Assembly (NCBI GenBank): GCA_038528385.1
Contig: JBCBET010000002.1
Location: forward strand, 310,001 to 374,000
Source: Shimia_B sp038528385
GTDB lineage: Bacteria > Pseudomonadota > Alphaproteobacteria > Rhodobacterales > Rhodobacteraceae
Length of the DNA: 64,000 bases
Reading direction: 5' to 3'
A program made the translations under genes and the position numbers. The notes below the pieces were generated by a model. It did no database searches. It saw only the letters and a program-made list of their open reading frames with translations, and was not told the DNA's origin. This document shows positions 24,803 to 33,319 of the stretch, piece by piece. The number at the start of each line of letters is the position of its first letter. The stretch's first letter is position 1.

Positions 24803-26113
24803 CTAGTGTTCGATGTGTTCTTCGGTCACGAACATGTTCGACCAGGCGCGGTCGATGAGGTCCGGGCGCATCTGGTAGGCGATGCCTTCGAATTCGCAGA
24901 TGGAGATCATCTGGTCGATCAGGAAGACCGGCTGGTAATTGGCGTAGACGTTGTCGATCTCCGGGTATTTCTCGCCCAGGAGGTAGATCAGCGCCTCCTC
25001 GTCGAGCGGCATGCCCTTCTTCTTGGCGACCATGGCGAAGATCTTGAGGAAGTCTTCCTGGTTGGGGCCGTCGATCTTGATCTTGTAGAAGATCCGGCGG
25101 AGCGCGGCCTTGTCGAAGATCTCGTTCGGGTGGAAGTTGGTGGAGAAGATGACGAGCGTGTCGAAGGGCACCTCGAACTTCTCCCCCGATTGCAGCGCGA
25201 GGATGTCGCGGCTTTCTTCCAGCGGGACGATCCAGCGGTTCACGAGCTTCTGCGGCGGTTCTTCCTGGCGGCCCAGGTCGTCGACGATGAAGATACCGCC
25301 GGAGGATTTGAGCTGGAGCGGCGCCTGATAGGTGCGCGCGGTGGGATTGTAGACCAGATCGAGCATGTCGAGGCTGAGCTCACCGCCGGTGATCACGGTG
25401 GGCCGGTCGCAGCGCACATAGCGCGTGTCGAAGCGGTTTGCGGTGCGGCGCAGGCTGCTCGGATCGTCGTACTCCGCCTCGGCCTTGGTGTGCACGATGG
25501 GGTCGTAGACGGTGATGACCTGGCCCGCATATTCGATGGCGCGGGGGATGTAGATCTTGTCGCCCATGGCGTCGCGGATGCCGTTGGAGATGGACGACTT
25601 ACCGTTGCCCGGCGGCCCGTACATGAGGCAGGAGCGCCCGGCGGAGACCGCGGGCCCGAGCTGGTCGAGGAGGTCGTCGGGCAGGACGAGGTGCCCCATG
25701 GCGCCCAGAAGCTGATCCTTGGTCACCTGGATGTTGCGGATCGACTGCCGCTTGACCTGCTCGGCATAGACATCGAGCGGCACGGGCATGGCGCCGTAAT
25801 ATTCCGATTGCTCGAGCGCGTCCGAGGTGCGCCCGCGCCCCGCATCGGTGAGCTGGTAGCCCATCTCGTTGCCCGAATTGGCGTTGAGCGTGCCGGTGGC
25901 CTCCAACAGCTTTTGGGTCCGGCAGAGATCCACGAGCTCCTGGACCACCGGGACGGGGAGGCAGACGGCCTCCGCGATCTCGGTGACCGTGTCGAGGTTC
26001 TTGCGAAAGATGGTCTTGAGCAGCACGTCGCGCATCATCACCATCGAAAGCCGCATCTCCTCCAGCCGCTTCGGGGCCGGGGGTGCCATGACATTGGAAA
26101 CCTGCATGTTCAT
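24803..26113 (-). CDS. AAA family ATPase with N-terminal winged-helix region
   Basis: A 436-residue AAA ATPase. Walker A GPPGNGKSS is at 166-174, Walker B IFIVDD at 274-279, sensor-1-like VIFSTNFHP near 318. Residues ~25-95 look like a winged helix (LLKTIFRKNLDTVTEIAEAVCLPVPVVQELVDLC...GYQLTDAGRGR). Such proteins are conserved in alphaproteobacteria as ATPases of unknown role, sometimes close to Tad genes. The ATG at 26113 has a GAGGGTGG site upstream. It is divergent from the membrane-protein gene at 26231 across a 117-bp gap. Function not assigned. Confidence 0.85.
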   Translation of the reverse strand: MNMQVSNVMAPPAPKRLEEMRLSMVMMRDVLLKTIFRKNLDTVTEIAEAVCLPVPVVQELVDLCRTQKLLEATGTLNANSGNEMGYQLTDAGRGRTSDALEQSEYYGAMPVPLDVYAEQVKRQSIRNIQVTKDQLLGAMGHLVLPDDLLDQLGPAVSAGRSCLMYGPPGNGKSSISNGIRDAMGDKIYIPRAIEYAGQVITVYDPIVHTKAEAEYDDPSSLRRTANRFDTRYVRCDRPTVITGGELSLDMLDLVYNPTARTYQAPLQLKSSGGIFIVDDLGRQEEPPQKLVNRWIVPLEESRDILALQSGEKFEVPFDTLVIFSTNFHPNEIFDKAALRRIFYKIKIDGPNQEDFLKIFAMVAKKKGMPLDEEALIYLLGEKYPEIDNVYANYQPVFLIDQMISICEFEGIAYQMRPDLIDRAWSNMFVTEEHIEH

Positions 26114-26230
26114 CGGAAGCCACCCTCATATCAATTGCATGGTCGGGTAGTGGGCAAGTTCGGCATTTCTTGGGCATGAACGCTCTGATATCATGGCAGT
26201 GAACCGCACGGCAGACGCGGGAGAGGTGTG

Positions 26231-27910
26231 ATGAGCGGAACTCTGAAAGCGCTGGGCGCGACGGTTGTGCTGTGGCTGATCTGGGCGGCGGCGCTGTTCT
26301 ATCCCGGCGGGCTGGCGGTGAGCCAGCACGAGGGGGACACGATCCATCTCATTGATATCGTGGAGCGAATGGCGCTGGGACAGGTGCCGCACCTGGATTT
26401 CATGACGCCTATCGGGGCGGGTGCGTTCTGGCCCATCGCGGTGCTCGTGGGGGCGGGGCTCTCCATGGGGCAGGCCTTCGTGGTCTCCCAGGTGGTGCTG
26501 GGCGGGCTCATCGCGCTGGCGGCCACATGGGTGGCGTCGGCGCGGATGCCTTGGGGCTGGGCGCTGGCGCTGGGCGCGCTCACGGTGGTGACGGTCATGG
26601 CGCTCATGCACGGGACCGACGACCTCGCGGTGTCGGTGTCGATGCATTACAACCGCTGGGCCTGGGGCGTGAGCTTCGTCGTGCTCACCATGGTCGTGAT
26701 CCCGAGCGAGGGGCGCGGGCCGGGGATCGAGGGCGTGCTGCTCGGCCTCGGGATGGCCGCGCTTCTCATGGTCAAGGTCACCTATTTCGCGGCCATCCTG
26801 CCCATCGTCATCGTGCTGGCGCTCCTCACGGGTCAGCGCGGCGTGCTCCTCATCGGGGTGGCGAGCGGGCTCGCCCTCGTCGCGCTCCTCACGCTCCTCC
26901 TCGGCGTGGATTTCTGGCTCGCCTATCTGGGCGACCTCCTCGCCGTGGCGCGATCGGAGGTGCGCCCGCAGCCGGGGCTGCCCATCACGCAGATCGTCAC
27001 CGGGGCGGGCTACGTGGCCGGCACGGTCGTGGCCTTCGCCATGCTCGTCACGCTCCGGCGCACCGGGTTCGAGAGCGAGGGCCTCTTCGTGCTCATGTTC
27101 TTCGGCGCGGGCGCCTACATCACCTATCAGAATTTCGGGAACGATCCGCTCTGGATGGCCTATCTCGCGCTGCTGCTCGGGGTCTGGGCGGGGATGCAGA
27201 CCGAGGAACGCCCGCAATGGACGCTGGCCATGGGGGCGGTGGCGCTGGCGGCGATGATCGCCTCGAGCGTCATCAACCTCGGCATCAGCCCGTTCCGCCA
27301 CGCCCTGCTCGACCGCGACAAATACGTGCCCGCGCTCATGGGCACCGACCGCCACCAGGACCTCGTGCTGCTCATTCCGCGCGCCAACGTGCTCAAGGCC
27401 GACATCGCGCTGGGGCGCGGCGCGGCGCCCTTCATCGGGCTGCCCGAGCCGGGCGAGGACGCAGCCGCGGAGGACGCGCCGGTCGTGTTCCGGGGCCGCA
27501 CGCTCGAGGACTGCAACGCCACCGGCAGCGCGGCCTATTTCGCCAATATCGCGCGGGACCTCGCGGCCCAGGGGCTGGCCCAGGGAGCTGCGATCTTCAT
27601 GATGGATATCCTCAATCCGCTCTGGCTATACGGCGATCACCCGCCGCTCGCGGGCGGGGCACCCTGGCACTATGACGACCTGCCGGGGATCGAGGCGGCC
27701 GATTTCGTGCTGCTGCCCACCTGCCCGGTGCGGAGCGAGAGCGTCGCCCTGCTCGTGGAGGACATGGACGGCGTGCCGCTCACCGAGGTGGCCGAGCGTC
27801 CGCTCTACATCCTCTACGCGCGCCCGTCAGGCGGCGGCGAGCGCGAGATAGAGCGCCAGGACACCGCCCAGGGCGAAGCCCAGGGGGAAGCGGTTGCCGG
27901 ACGTCCATGA
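26231..27910 (+). CDS. Polytopic membrane protein, GT-C glycosyltransferase-like
   Basis: A 559-residue protein with about ten membrane helices in the first ~360 residues, then a ~180-residue soluble C-terminus. The first outer loop reads SQHEGDTIHLIDIVERMALGQVPHLDFMTPIG when pieced together (HEGD, then GQVPHLDFMTPIG), which resembles the acidic-residue loop and the G-x-P-x-x-DF signature of GT-C polyprenyl-phosphate glycosyltransferases. That match is suggestive only. ATG 26231 follows GAGAGG; GTG 26228 is possible. The last 28 codons overlap, in convergent orientation, the 3' end of the prepilin peptidase gene and read as hydrophilic Glu/Gln-rich sequence, so the natural C-terminus may have been extended. 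Confidence 0.75.
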   Translation: MSGTLKALGATVVLWLIWAAALFYPGGLAVSQHEGDTIHLIDIVERMALGQVPHLDFMTPIGAGAFWPIAVLVGAGLSMGQAFVVSQVVLGGLIALAATWVASARMPWGWALALGALTVVTVMALMHGTDDLAVSVSMHYNRWAWGVSFVVLTMVVIPSEGRGPGIEGVLLGLGMAALLMVKVTYFAAILPIVIVLALLTGQRGVLLIGVASGLALVALLTLLLGVDFWLAYLGDLLAVARSEVRPQPGLPITQIVTGAGYVAGTVVAFAMLVTLRRTGFESEGLFVLMFFGAGAYITYQNFGNDPLWMAYLALLLGVWAGMQTEERPQWTLAMGAVALAAMIASSVINLGISPFRHALLDRDKYVPALMGTDRHQDLVLLIPRANVLKADIALGRGAAPFIGLPEPGEDAAAEDAPVVFRGRTLEDCNATGSAAYFANIARDLAAQGLAQGAAIFMMDILNPLWLYGDHPPLAGGAPWHYDDLPGIEAADFVLLPTCPVRSESVALLVEDMDGVPLTEVAERPLYILYARPSGGGEREIERQDTAQGEAQGEAVAGRP

Positions 27911-28351
27911 CGCCCAGCCGGGGACCGCGCGCGCCGCACCCGCGGCCCGCGCCAGGCGATGCGTGACGAAGGCCGCAAGCCCGCAGGCCGTGAGCAGCAT
28001 GAGCACGAGCGGCCCGTCCTCGCGCATGAAATAGGGGCTCGCGGCGGCGATGAACTTCGCATCGCCCCCGCCCATCGTGCCCGCCCCGTAAAAGAGCAGC
28101 ACGACGAGGAAGACGACCACCGCCTGCACCAGCTGCCAGAGATAGACGTCGAACGGCATCACCAAGGGCCCCACGGCCACGAAGATGCCGAAGACGAGGA
28201 GCACGAGCCCGTTCAGGATCTTGAGCCGGGCCATGTCGTACCAGGACGCATAGAGCCACACGGGCAGCGCCATCACGAGAAAGACCCGCGCCGCGCGGGG
28301 CGGAAAGGCGGGATCGAGGAGGGTGACGATCTCCCAGGGGGGGATGAACAC
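27827..28351 (-). CDS. cpaA: Tad prepilin peptidase (CpaA/TadV-type)
   Basis: A24-family aspartic prepilin peptidase that trims Flp pilins. The two catalytic motifs are present: SWYDMARLKILN, carrying the first Asp in the D-x5-x-I-x-N context, and GAGTMGGGDAKFIA, the GxGD motif. About six membrane helices and a length of 174 aa match the single-domain peptidases of Tad loci, which lack the N-methylase domain. The start is GTG 28351, two bases after the TPR-lipoprotein stop, so it is translationally coupled to that gene. Its 3' end overlaps the convergent gene by 84 bp. Confidence 0.88.
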   Translation of the reverse strand: MFIPPWEIVTLLDPAFPPRAARVFLVMALPVWLYASWYDMARLKILNGLVLLVFGIFVAVGPLVMPFDVYLWQLVQAVVVFLVVLLFYGAGTMGGGDAKFIAAASPYFMREDGPLVLMLLTACGLAAFVTHRLARAAGAARAVPGWASWTSGNRFPLGFALGGVLALYLALAAA

Positions 28352-28353
28352 GC

Positions 28354-29208
28354 CTAGTTCGCGACGTTGGCCTCGAGCGCCCGGAGCGATCGCACGGCGG
28401 CCTCGAAGTGCTGGGGATGGGTGTCGATGGCTTCGCGCAGGAGCCCGCGGCCCGTGGCGATGTCGCCCTGTTTGACCGCCGACAGCGCCATGGTGTGGAG
28501 AAGCTGCGCGCGCTCCACCTGGGACATGCGCACCACCGGCAGATCGTAATTGCGCTGCGCGCCACGGGCGAGCACGAGGTTGTTCTTGGCGGTGAAGAGC
28601 GTGGGATCCTGGCGGATGGCATCGACGAAGAGGCGCTCGGCGGCGTCGAATTCGCCGCGCGTGAGCTTGGAATAGCCCCAATTGTTGAGCACGCTCGAGG
28701 GTTTCGTGGTGAGCCCTGCGGCGGTCTCGTAGAAGCTGTCGGCCTTGTCCCAGGCCTCGTTGCTGTCGGCGATCATGGCCTCGAGCCGGTAGCGTTTGTA
28801 GGTCTCGTAGGTGGGCGGCACCTCCGCGAGGGTGGCTTCGGCCTCCTGCCACTGCCCGTTGCGGATATAGGCGTCGGCGAGGTCGACCTGGTCGTCGCGC
28901 GTCACATCGGGATGCGCGCCCACGTCCTCCCAGGCGTCGAGCGCCTCGCGCACGCGCTTGGCGCGGATGAGCGAGACCGCGAGGCCGCGTTGCAGATCGA
29001 TGCGGTCGGGCTCCTCGCGGAGCGCCCGGGCGAAGTAATCGACGCCCTCGTTCGGGTCGGCGGCGGTGAGCATGACGTCGTTGAGGTTCGATTCGTCGAT
29101 GACGTTCATGGCCTTCATGGCCCGCTCGACGTCTGTTCCGCCCTGGAGGGTTTCGCACCCCGACACCAAAAGGGCAAAGGGCACCACGGCCACCGCGATC
29201 CGACGCAT
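28354..29208 (-). CDS. tadD: TadD-like TPR lipoprotein
   Basis: A 284-residue lipoprotein; the signal sequence MRRIAVAVVPFALLVSGC puts the lipidated residue at Cys18. TPR-type helical repeats follow (DYFARALREEPDRIDLQRGLAVSLIRAKRVREAL; ADAYIRNGQWQEAEATLAEV; NWGYSKLTRGEFDAAERLFVDAIRQDP). TadD proteins help assemble the outer-membrane secretin of the Tad machine. The second of two ATGs is chosen because AGGAG lies 7 bases upstream. It is followed after two bases by cpaA. Confidence 0.88.
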   Translation of the reverse strand: MRRIAVAVVPFALLVSGCETLQGGTDVERAMKAMNVIDESNLNDVMLTAADPNEGVDYFARALREEPDRIDLQRGLAVSLIRAKRVREALDAWEDVGAHPDVTRDDQVDLADAYIRNGQWQEAEATLAEVPPTYETYKRYRLEAMIADSNEAWDKADSFYETAAGLTTKPSSVLNNWGYSKLTRGEFDAAERLFVDAIRQDPTLFTAKNNLVLARGAQRNYDLPVVRMSQVERAQLLHTMALSAVKQGDIATGRGLLREAIDTHPQHFEAAVRSLRALEANVAN

Positions 29209-29298
29209 CGGCATTCTCCTGCTCTGTTCCTGCGGGGTCTTGGTGCGCCCGTCAGGAGCCTCGTTGCTGCGCCTCTTTGCGGGCGCGGGCCGGTGGTG

Positions 29299-29853
29299 TC
29301 AGGGGGCGTCGGTGATCAGATAATCAGCGCTGCCCCGGCGGACCACTTGGAAGGCCTCTTCTTGCGGCAGAACATAGCTCGGGTCGTCCAAATTTGCGAG
29401 CGCTTTGCGCAGGTTATCGCGGATCTCCACGGAGTTTCCGCTGTCGAGCGCGAAGGCGAGACGAAAGAGTTGCGCGGCTTCAACAGTTTTGCCGCGTTCC
29501 ATGAGCACCACGCCGAGATTGTTGGCGATATCGGGGGAGGTTTCGTCCTTGGCGCGGGCATCGCGCAAGAGGCGTTCGGCCTGCCCGAGCCGCCCGAGGC
29601 CGAGATTGGCCGAGCCGAGCGCGAGGAGAACCTCGGGCGTCAGGCCTTCCTCTCCCGCGGCGCGGGTGAAGGCGCGCAGCGCGAGCTCGTATTCGCGCGA
29701 CGCCATGAGCCGGTGGCCGAGCTCCATCTCCGATATCGTGCGCGCGCCCTGGCCGGTATAGGGCGCAAAGGGGCTGTCCTCGGGCGCGACGAGGCCGCCT
29801 GAGGAACAGGCGGCCATCAAAAGAAGCGCGCAACAGGCGGCGATATGTTTCAT
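29299..29853 (-). CDS. Second TadD-like TPR lipoprotein
   Basis: A 184-residue lipoprotein with signal MKHIAACCALLLMAAC (Cys16 lipidated), then two or three TPR units (ELGHRLMASREYELALRAFTRAAGEEGLTPEVLLALGSANLGLGRLGQAERLLRDA; NNLGVVLMERGKTVEAAQLFRLAFALD, in segments). It shares architecture with the following TadD-like gene, so the two look like diverged paralogues or a TadD split in two roles. ATG 29853 has AGGAG upstream. It lies 10 bp after tadC. Confidence 0.86.
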   Translation of the reverse strand: MKHIAACCALLLMAACSSGGLVAPEDSPFAPYTGQGARTISEMELGHRLMASREYELALRAFTRAAGEEGLTPEVLLALGSANLGLGRLGQAERLLRDARAKDETSPDIANNLGVVLMERGKTVEAAQLFRLAFALDSGNSVEIRDNLRKALANLDDPSYVLPQEEAFQVVRRGSADYLITDAP

Positions 29854-29863
29854 CTGCTCCTGC

Positions 29864-30847
29864 TCAGTAGGTCTGCACCCCTGCGCCGCCACCCTGGAGC
29901 ATCTCGTAGATCTGGTAGACCGACGGCCCGATCAGGATGATGAGCAATGGCGGCACGGTGAGCATCATCGTTGCCAGTGTCATTTTGGTGGGCAGTTTAT
30001 TCGCTTTTTCCTCGGCGCGCATCACCCGTTTGTCGCGCATTTCCGCGGCATAGACGCGGAGCGCTTCGGCGATGGATGTACCGAACTGCTGGGACTGGAT
30101 GAGCACGGTCACGAAGGAGCCCACATCGCCCACGCCCGCGCGTTCGGACATGTCCTTGAGAACGGTGGTCTTGTCCTTGCCGGCCTTCATCTCGTGGGCC
30201 ACGATGGCGAATTCCTCGGCGAGCGCGGGGAAGCCCGCGGCGATCTCCTTGCTCACGCGGATGATCGACTGGTCGAGCGACTGGCCCGCCTCCACGCAGA
30301 CGAGCATCATGTCGAGCGCGTCGGGGAAACCGTTCTCGATCTCTTCCTGGCGGCTCTGGAGGCGCTTGGTGACCCAGTATTTCGGGATCATGTAGCCCAC
30401 GATGCCCGGCAGAAGGCCGGTGAGCAGCATGCGCTGGATGGTGACCTCCTCCTGGGTGGCGTTCTGCACGATCACGAAGATCGCACCGAGCACCAGCAGA
30501 AGCAGGCCGAGCGCGAACTGCGCGAAGTGGTACATGCGCACGGCGTTCTTGCCGCGATAGCCCGCCTGCACGAGGCGCAGCTTGACGGCGGAATACTCCT
30601 CCTCGTCCTGGGGTTCGAGAAACTGCGAGTATTTCTGTAGCTTGTCGTTGTTCGTGCCGTAGCGCAGCGCGTCCTTCTTGGGACCCTGCTGGACCTTGGC
30701 CCCGCGCGAGAGCTTGGCATAGGGGTCCTCGGGCTGGCGCATGATCAGCACCACCGCCATCACCACGAGCACCGCGCCCGCCACGCCCACAAGGATGATC
30801 GGCCCGAACGGCCCGAGAGTTTCGATGATATCTGTGATCGCAGCCAT
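29864..30847 (-). CDS. tadC: Tad inner-membrane platform protein TadC
   Basis: TadC has the type II secretion F (T2SSF) domain and, with TadB, forms the inner-membrane platform for pilus assembly. Membrane helices at residues ~16-36 (PIILVGVAGAVLVVMAVVLIM, read in part), two central helices after residue 108, and one near the C-terminus (LATMMLTVPPLLIILIGPSVY). The T2SSF domain includes FPDALDMMLVCVEAGQSLDQSI and EMKAGKDKTTVLKDMSERAGVGDVGSFVTVLIQ (in segments). Length 327 aa is normal. It starts 15 bp after tadB. Confidence 0.94.
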   Translation of the reverse strand: MAAITDIIETLGPFGPIILVGVAGAVLVVMAVVLIMRQPEDPYAKLSRGAKVQQGPKKDALRYGTNNDKLQKYSQFLEPQDEEEYSAVKLRLVQAGYRGKNAVRMYHFAQFALGLLLLVLGAIFVIVQNATQEEVTIQRMLLTGLLPGIVGYMIPKYWVTKRLQSRQEEIENGFPDALDMMLVCVEAGQSLDQSIIRVSKEIAAGFPALAEEFAIVAHEMKAGKDKTTVLKDMSERAGVGDVGSFVTVLIQSQQFGTSIAEALRVYAAEMRDKRVMRAEEKANKLPTKMTLATMMLTVPPLLIILIGPSVYQIYEMLQGGGAGVQTY

Positions 30848-30862
30848 GACCCTCGGCCCTTC

Positions 30863-31831
30863 TTAGACTTTGATGTTCGTGAGGTTCTTCATCACGAAGA
30901 GGTTTGCGACGAGAAAGCCCGCCACCACGAGACAGGCCGGGATGAAGACCGGCTTTTCCATGACGTCGTCATAGTAGTTGGGCTGGATGACGTTGATCAT
31001 TATGAGCGCGAGGAACGGGAAGCCCGAGAGGAACTTGCCCGACCACTTCGCCTCCGCCGTGATCGCCTTCACGCGCCGGAAGAGCTTGAACCGGGAGCGG
31101 ATCACCTTTGCGAGGCCCGCGAGCACCTCGGCCAAGTTACCGCCGGAGGTCTGCTGGATCGTCACCGCCACCGCCAGGAAGCGCAGGTCCTGCATGTCGA
31201 GCCGTTCGGCCATGTGCTTCAGGGCCTCGCCCACGTCGCGCCCATAGGCGCTTTCGTCGGAGATGACGCCGAATTCGGAGGCGAGCGGGTCGGGCACTTC
31301 CTTGGCCACGATGTTGAGCGCCGAGGAGAACGGATGGCCCACGCGCAGGCTGCGCACCATGAGCTCCACCGCGTCGGGGAGCTGTTCCTCGATCATGGCG
31401 AGCCGCTTCTTGGCCTTGTTGGAGATCCACACGAAGACGCCGCCGACGCCGATGACGAGCGAGGCGCCGATGCGGATCGGCAGTTCGGTGGCCGTGCCCA
31501 CGGAAAGCCCGATGAAGGCCACCACGCACAAAAGCCCCATCACCATAACGAGCTGCGCAGGCGTGAAGGCGATGCCGCCCTTCTGCGCCTTGTCCGCGAG
31601 CAGCGAATAAAGCGGCATCTTCCGCGCGGCGAGGTGTTGGTTCATCTCCTTGCGGAGCTGCTCCATGACGTCCTCGCGGCCCGCGCCGTTTTTCATCATG
31701 TCGAGCCGGCGGTTGATCTTGTTGTTGAGCGAGATCGATTTGCCGAAGGCGGTGAGATAGAGCCCCTCCACGAGGACGAGCACGGCCACGAAGATCAGGC
31801 CGTAGATGATGGGTTCGATACCGATGGACAT
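30863..31831 (-). CDS. tadB: Tad inner-membrane platform protein TadB
   Basis: Paralogue of TadC with the same T2SSF domain (LPDAVELMVRSLRVGHPF, SDESAYGRDVGEALKHMAERL, LRFLAVAVTIQQTSGGNLAEVL) and membrane helices near residues 5-25, 95-135 and at the C-terminus (PVFIPACLVVAGFLVANLFVM). 322 residues, typical for TadB. An AGGA site lies 8 bases before the ATG. The gene begins 5 bp after cpaF, so cpaF-tadB-tadC form a tight unit. Confidence 0.94.
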   Translation of the reverse strand: MSIGIEPIIYGLIFVAVLVLVEGLYLTAFGKSISLNNKINRRLDMMKNGAGREDVMEQLRKEMNQHLAARKMPLYSLLADKAQKGGIAFTPAQLVMVMGLLCVVAFIGLSVGTATELPIRIGASLVIGVGGVFVWISNKAKKRLAMIEEQLPDAVELMVRSLRVGHPFSSALNIVAKEVPDPLASEFGVISDESAYGRDVGEALKHMAERLDMQDLRFLAVAVTIQQTSGGNLAEVLAGLAKVIRSRFKLFRRVKAITAEAKWSGKFLSGFPFLALIMINVIQPNYYDDVMEKPVFIPACLVVAGFLVANLFVMKNLTNIKV

Positions 31832-31836
31832 GGGCT

Positions 31837-33300
31837 TTATCCTGCAACAACGGGTTCAAAGAGCGACGGCGGCAGGTCGTAGCCCCACATCTTGAAACGC
31901 TCGGAATAGTGCGAGCGCACGCCTGTGGCCGTGAAATGGCCGATGATCTTGTTGTCGGGCGTGAGCCCGGTGCGCTGGTAGCGGAAGAGCTCTTGCATGG
32001 AGATCACGTCGCCTTCCATGCCGGTCACCTCGGTGATCGACACCATGCGCCGCGAGCCGTCCTGGAGGCGCGAGGCCTGCACGATGAGGTTCACGGCCGA
32101 GGCGATCTGGGAGCGCACGGCCTTGATCGGCATCTCGATGCCCGCCATGGCCACCATGTTTTCCAGGCGGCTCACGCCGTCGCGGGCGGAGTTGGCGTGG
32201 ATCGTCGTCATCGATCCGTCATGGCCCGTGTTCATGGCCTGGAGCATGTCGATGACTTCCTCGCCCCGCGTCTCACCCACGATGATGCGGTCGGGACGCA
32301 TCCGGAGCGCGTTCCTCAGACAGTCCCGCTGGGTCACTGCGCCCTTGCCCTCGACGTTGGCGGGGCGGCTTTCCATGCGGCCCACATGGGTCTGCTGGAG
32401 CTGAAGTTCGGCGGTGTCCTCGATCGTCAGGATCCGCTCGCTGTCGTCGATGAAGGAGCTCAGCGCGTTGAGCGTCGTCGTCTTACCCGAACCCGTACCG
32501 CCGGAGACGATGACGTTGAGCCGGGTGGCCACGGCGGCCTCGAGAAAGGCGGCCATCTCCTCGGTGAAAGCGCCGAAGGTGACGAGGTCGTTGATCGCCA
32601 GCTTGTCCTTCTTGAACTTACGAATGGAGACGAGAGAGCCGTCCACGGCCACCGGCGGCACCATCGCGTTGAAACGCGAGCCGTCCTGGAGACGGGCGTC
32701 CACGTAGGGGTTCGATTCATCCACCCGGCGGCCCACGGCGCTCACGATCTTGTCGATGATGCGGAGCAGGTGGCGCTCGTCCTTGAAGGTGATGTCCGAG
32801 AGCGCGAGCTTGCCCTTGCGTTCCACGAAGATCTGCTTGGGGCCGTTGATGAGGATGTCGTTGACGTCCTCGTCCTTCAGGAGCGGCTCGATGGGGCCGA
32901 GCCCCTTCACCTCGTCATAGAGGTCCTGGTTCAGCGTCTGCCGTTCGTCGCGGTTGAGCACGACCTCCATATCCGTGAGGCTTTCGCTCACGATGGCCTG
33001 GATTTCCTGGCGCAGGTCGTTTTCCGTCGCCGTTTCGATGGCGGCGAGGTTGAGATTGTCGAGGAGCGCCTTGTGCAGCTCCAGCTTGATCTCGGAGAGG
33101 CGTTCCTTGCGGCGCGCCTCCTTGTCCATGGGCGTGGCCTGGGCGGCCTTCGCGGGCTGTTCCTTGCGCACCTTGCGCTGGGCCTCCACGACGGATTTCG
33201 TCGTGGGCGCGGCGGCGGGCGCCCGCTCCGTCGCCGCTTTCGCGGTCACCGCCTCCGGGACGGCGTCGCCCTTGGCGTCTTTTTTGTAACGCGAGAACAT
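31837..33300 (-). CDS. cpaF: Tad pilus assembly/retraction ATPase CpaF (TadA)
   Basis: CpaF/TadA is the hexameric secretion ATPase that powers Tad pilus extension and retraction. Walker A GGTGSGKT is at residues 267-274, the Asp box ERILTIEDTAELQL follows, then Walker B RMRPDRIIVGETRGEE and the His box TGHDGSMTTIHANS. A Lys/Ala-rich N-terminal stretch (residues 1-65) is low in conservation. ATG 33300 has AGGAGG 9 bases upstream; the longer open frame lacks support. Length 487 aa is normal. Confidence 0.96.
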   Translation of the reverse strand: MFSRYKKDAKGDAVPEAVTAKAATERAPAAAPTTKSVVEAQRKVRKEQPAKAAQATPMDKEARRKERLSEIKLELHKALLDNLNLAAIETATENDLRQEIQAIVSESLTDMEVVLNRDERQTLNQDLYDEVKGLGPIEPLLKDEDVNDILINGPKQIFVERKGKLALSDITFKDERHLLRIIDKIVSAVGRRVDESNPYVDARLQDGSRFNAMVPPVAVDGSLVSIRKFKKDKLAINDLVTFGAFTEEMAAFLEAAVATRLNVIVSGGTGSGKTTTLNALSSFIDDSERILTIEDTAELQLQQTHVGRMESRPANVEGKGAVTQRDCLRNALRMRPDRIIVGETRGEEVIDMLQAMNTGHDGSMTTIHANSARDGVSRLENMVAMAGIEMPIKAVRSQIASAVNLIVQASRLQDGSRRMVSITEVTGMEGDVISMQELFRYQRTGLTPDNKIIGHFTATGVRSHYSERFKMWGYDLPPSLFEPVVAG

Positions 33301-33319
33301 GGCTGTGCCTCCTGAAGCC

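Noticed and set aside
26126..27355. 409-codon minus-strand frame opposite the GT-C-like membrane protein
   Set aside because: Composition dominated by His, Arg, Glu and Asp, typical of an antisense shadow; the plus-strand frame has proper membrane helices.
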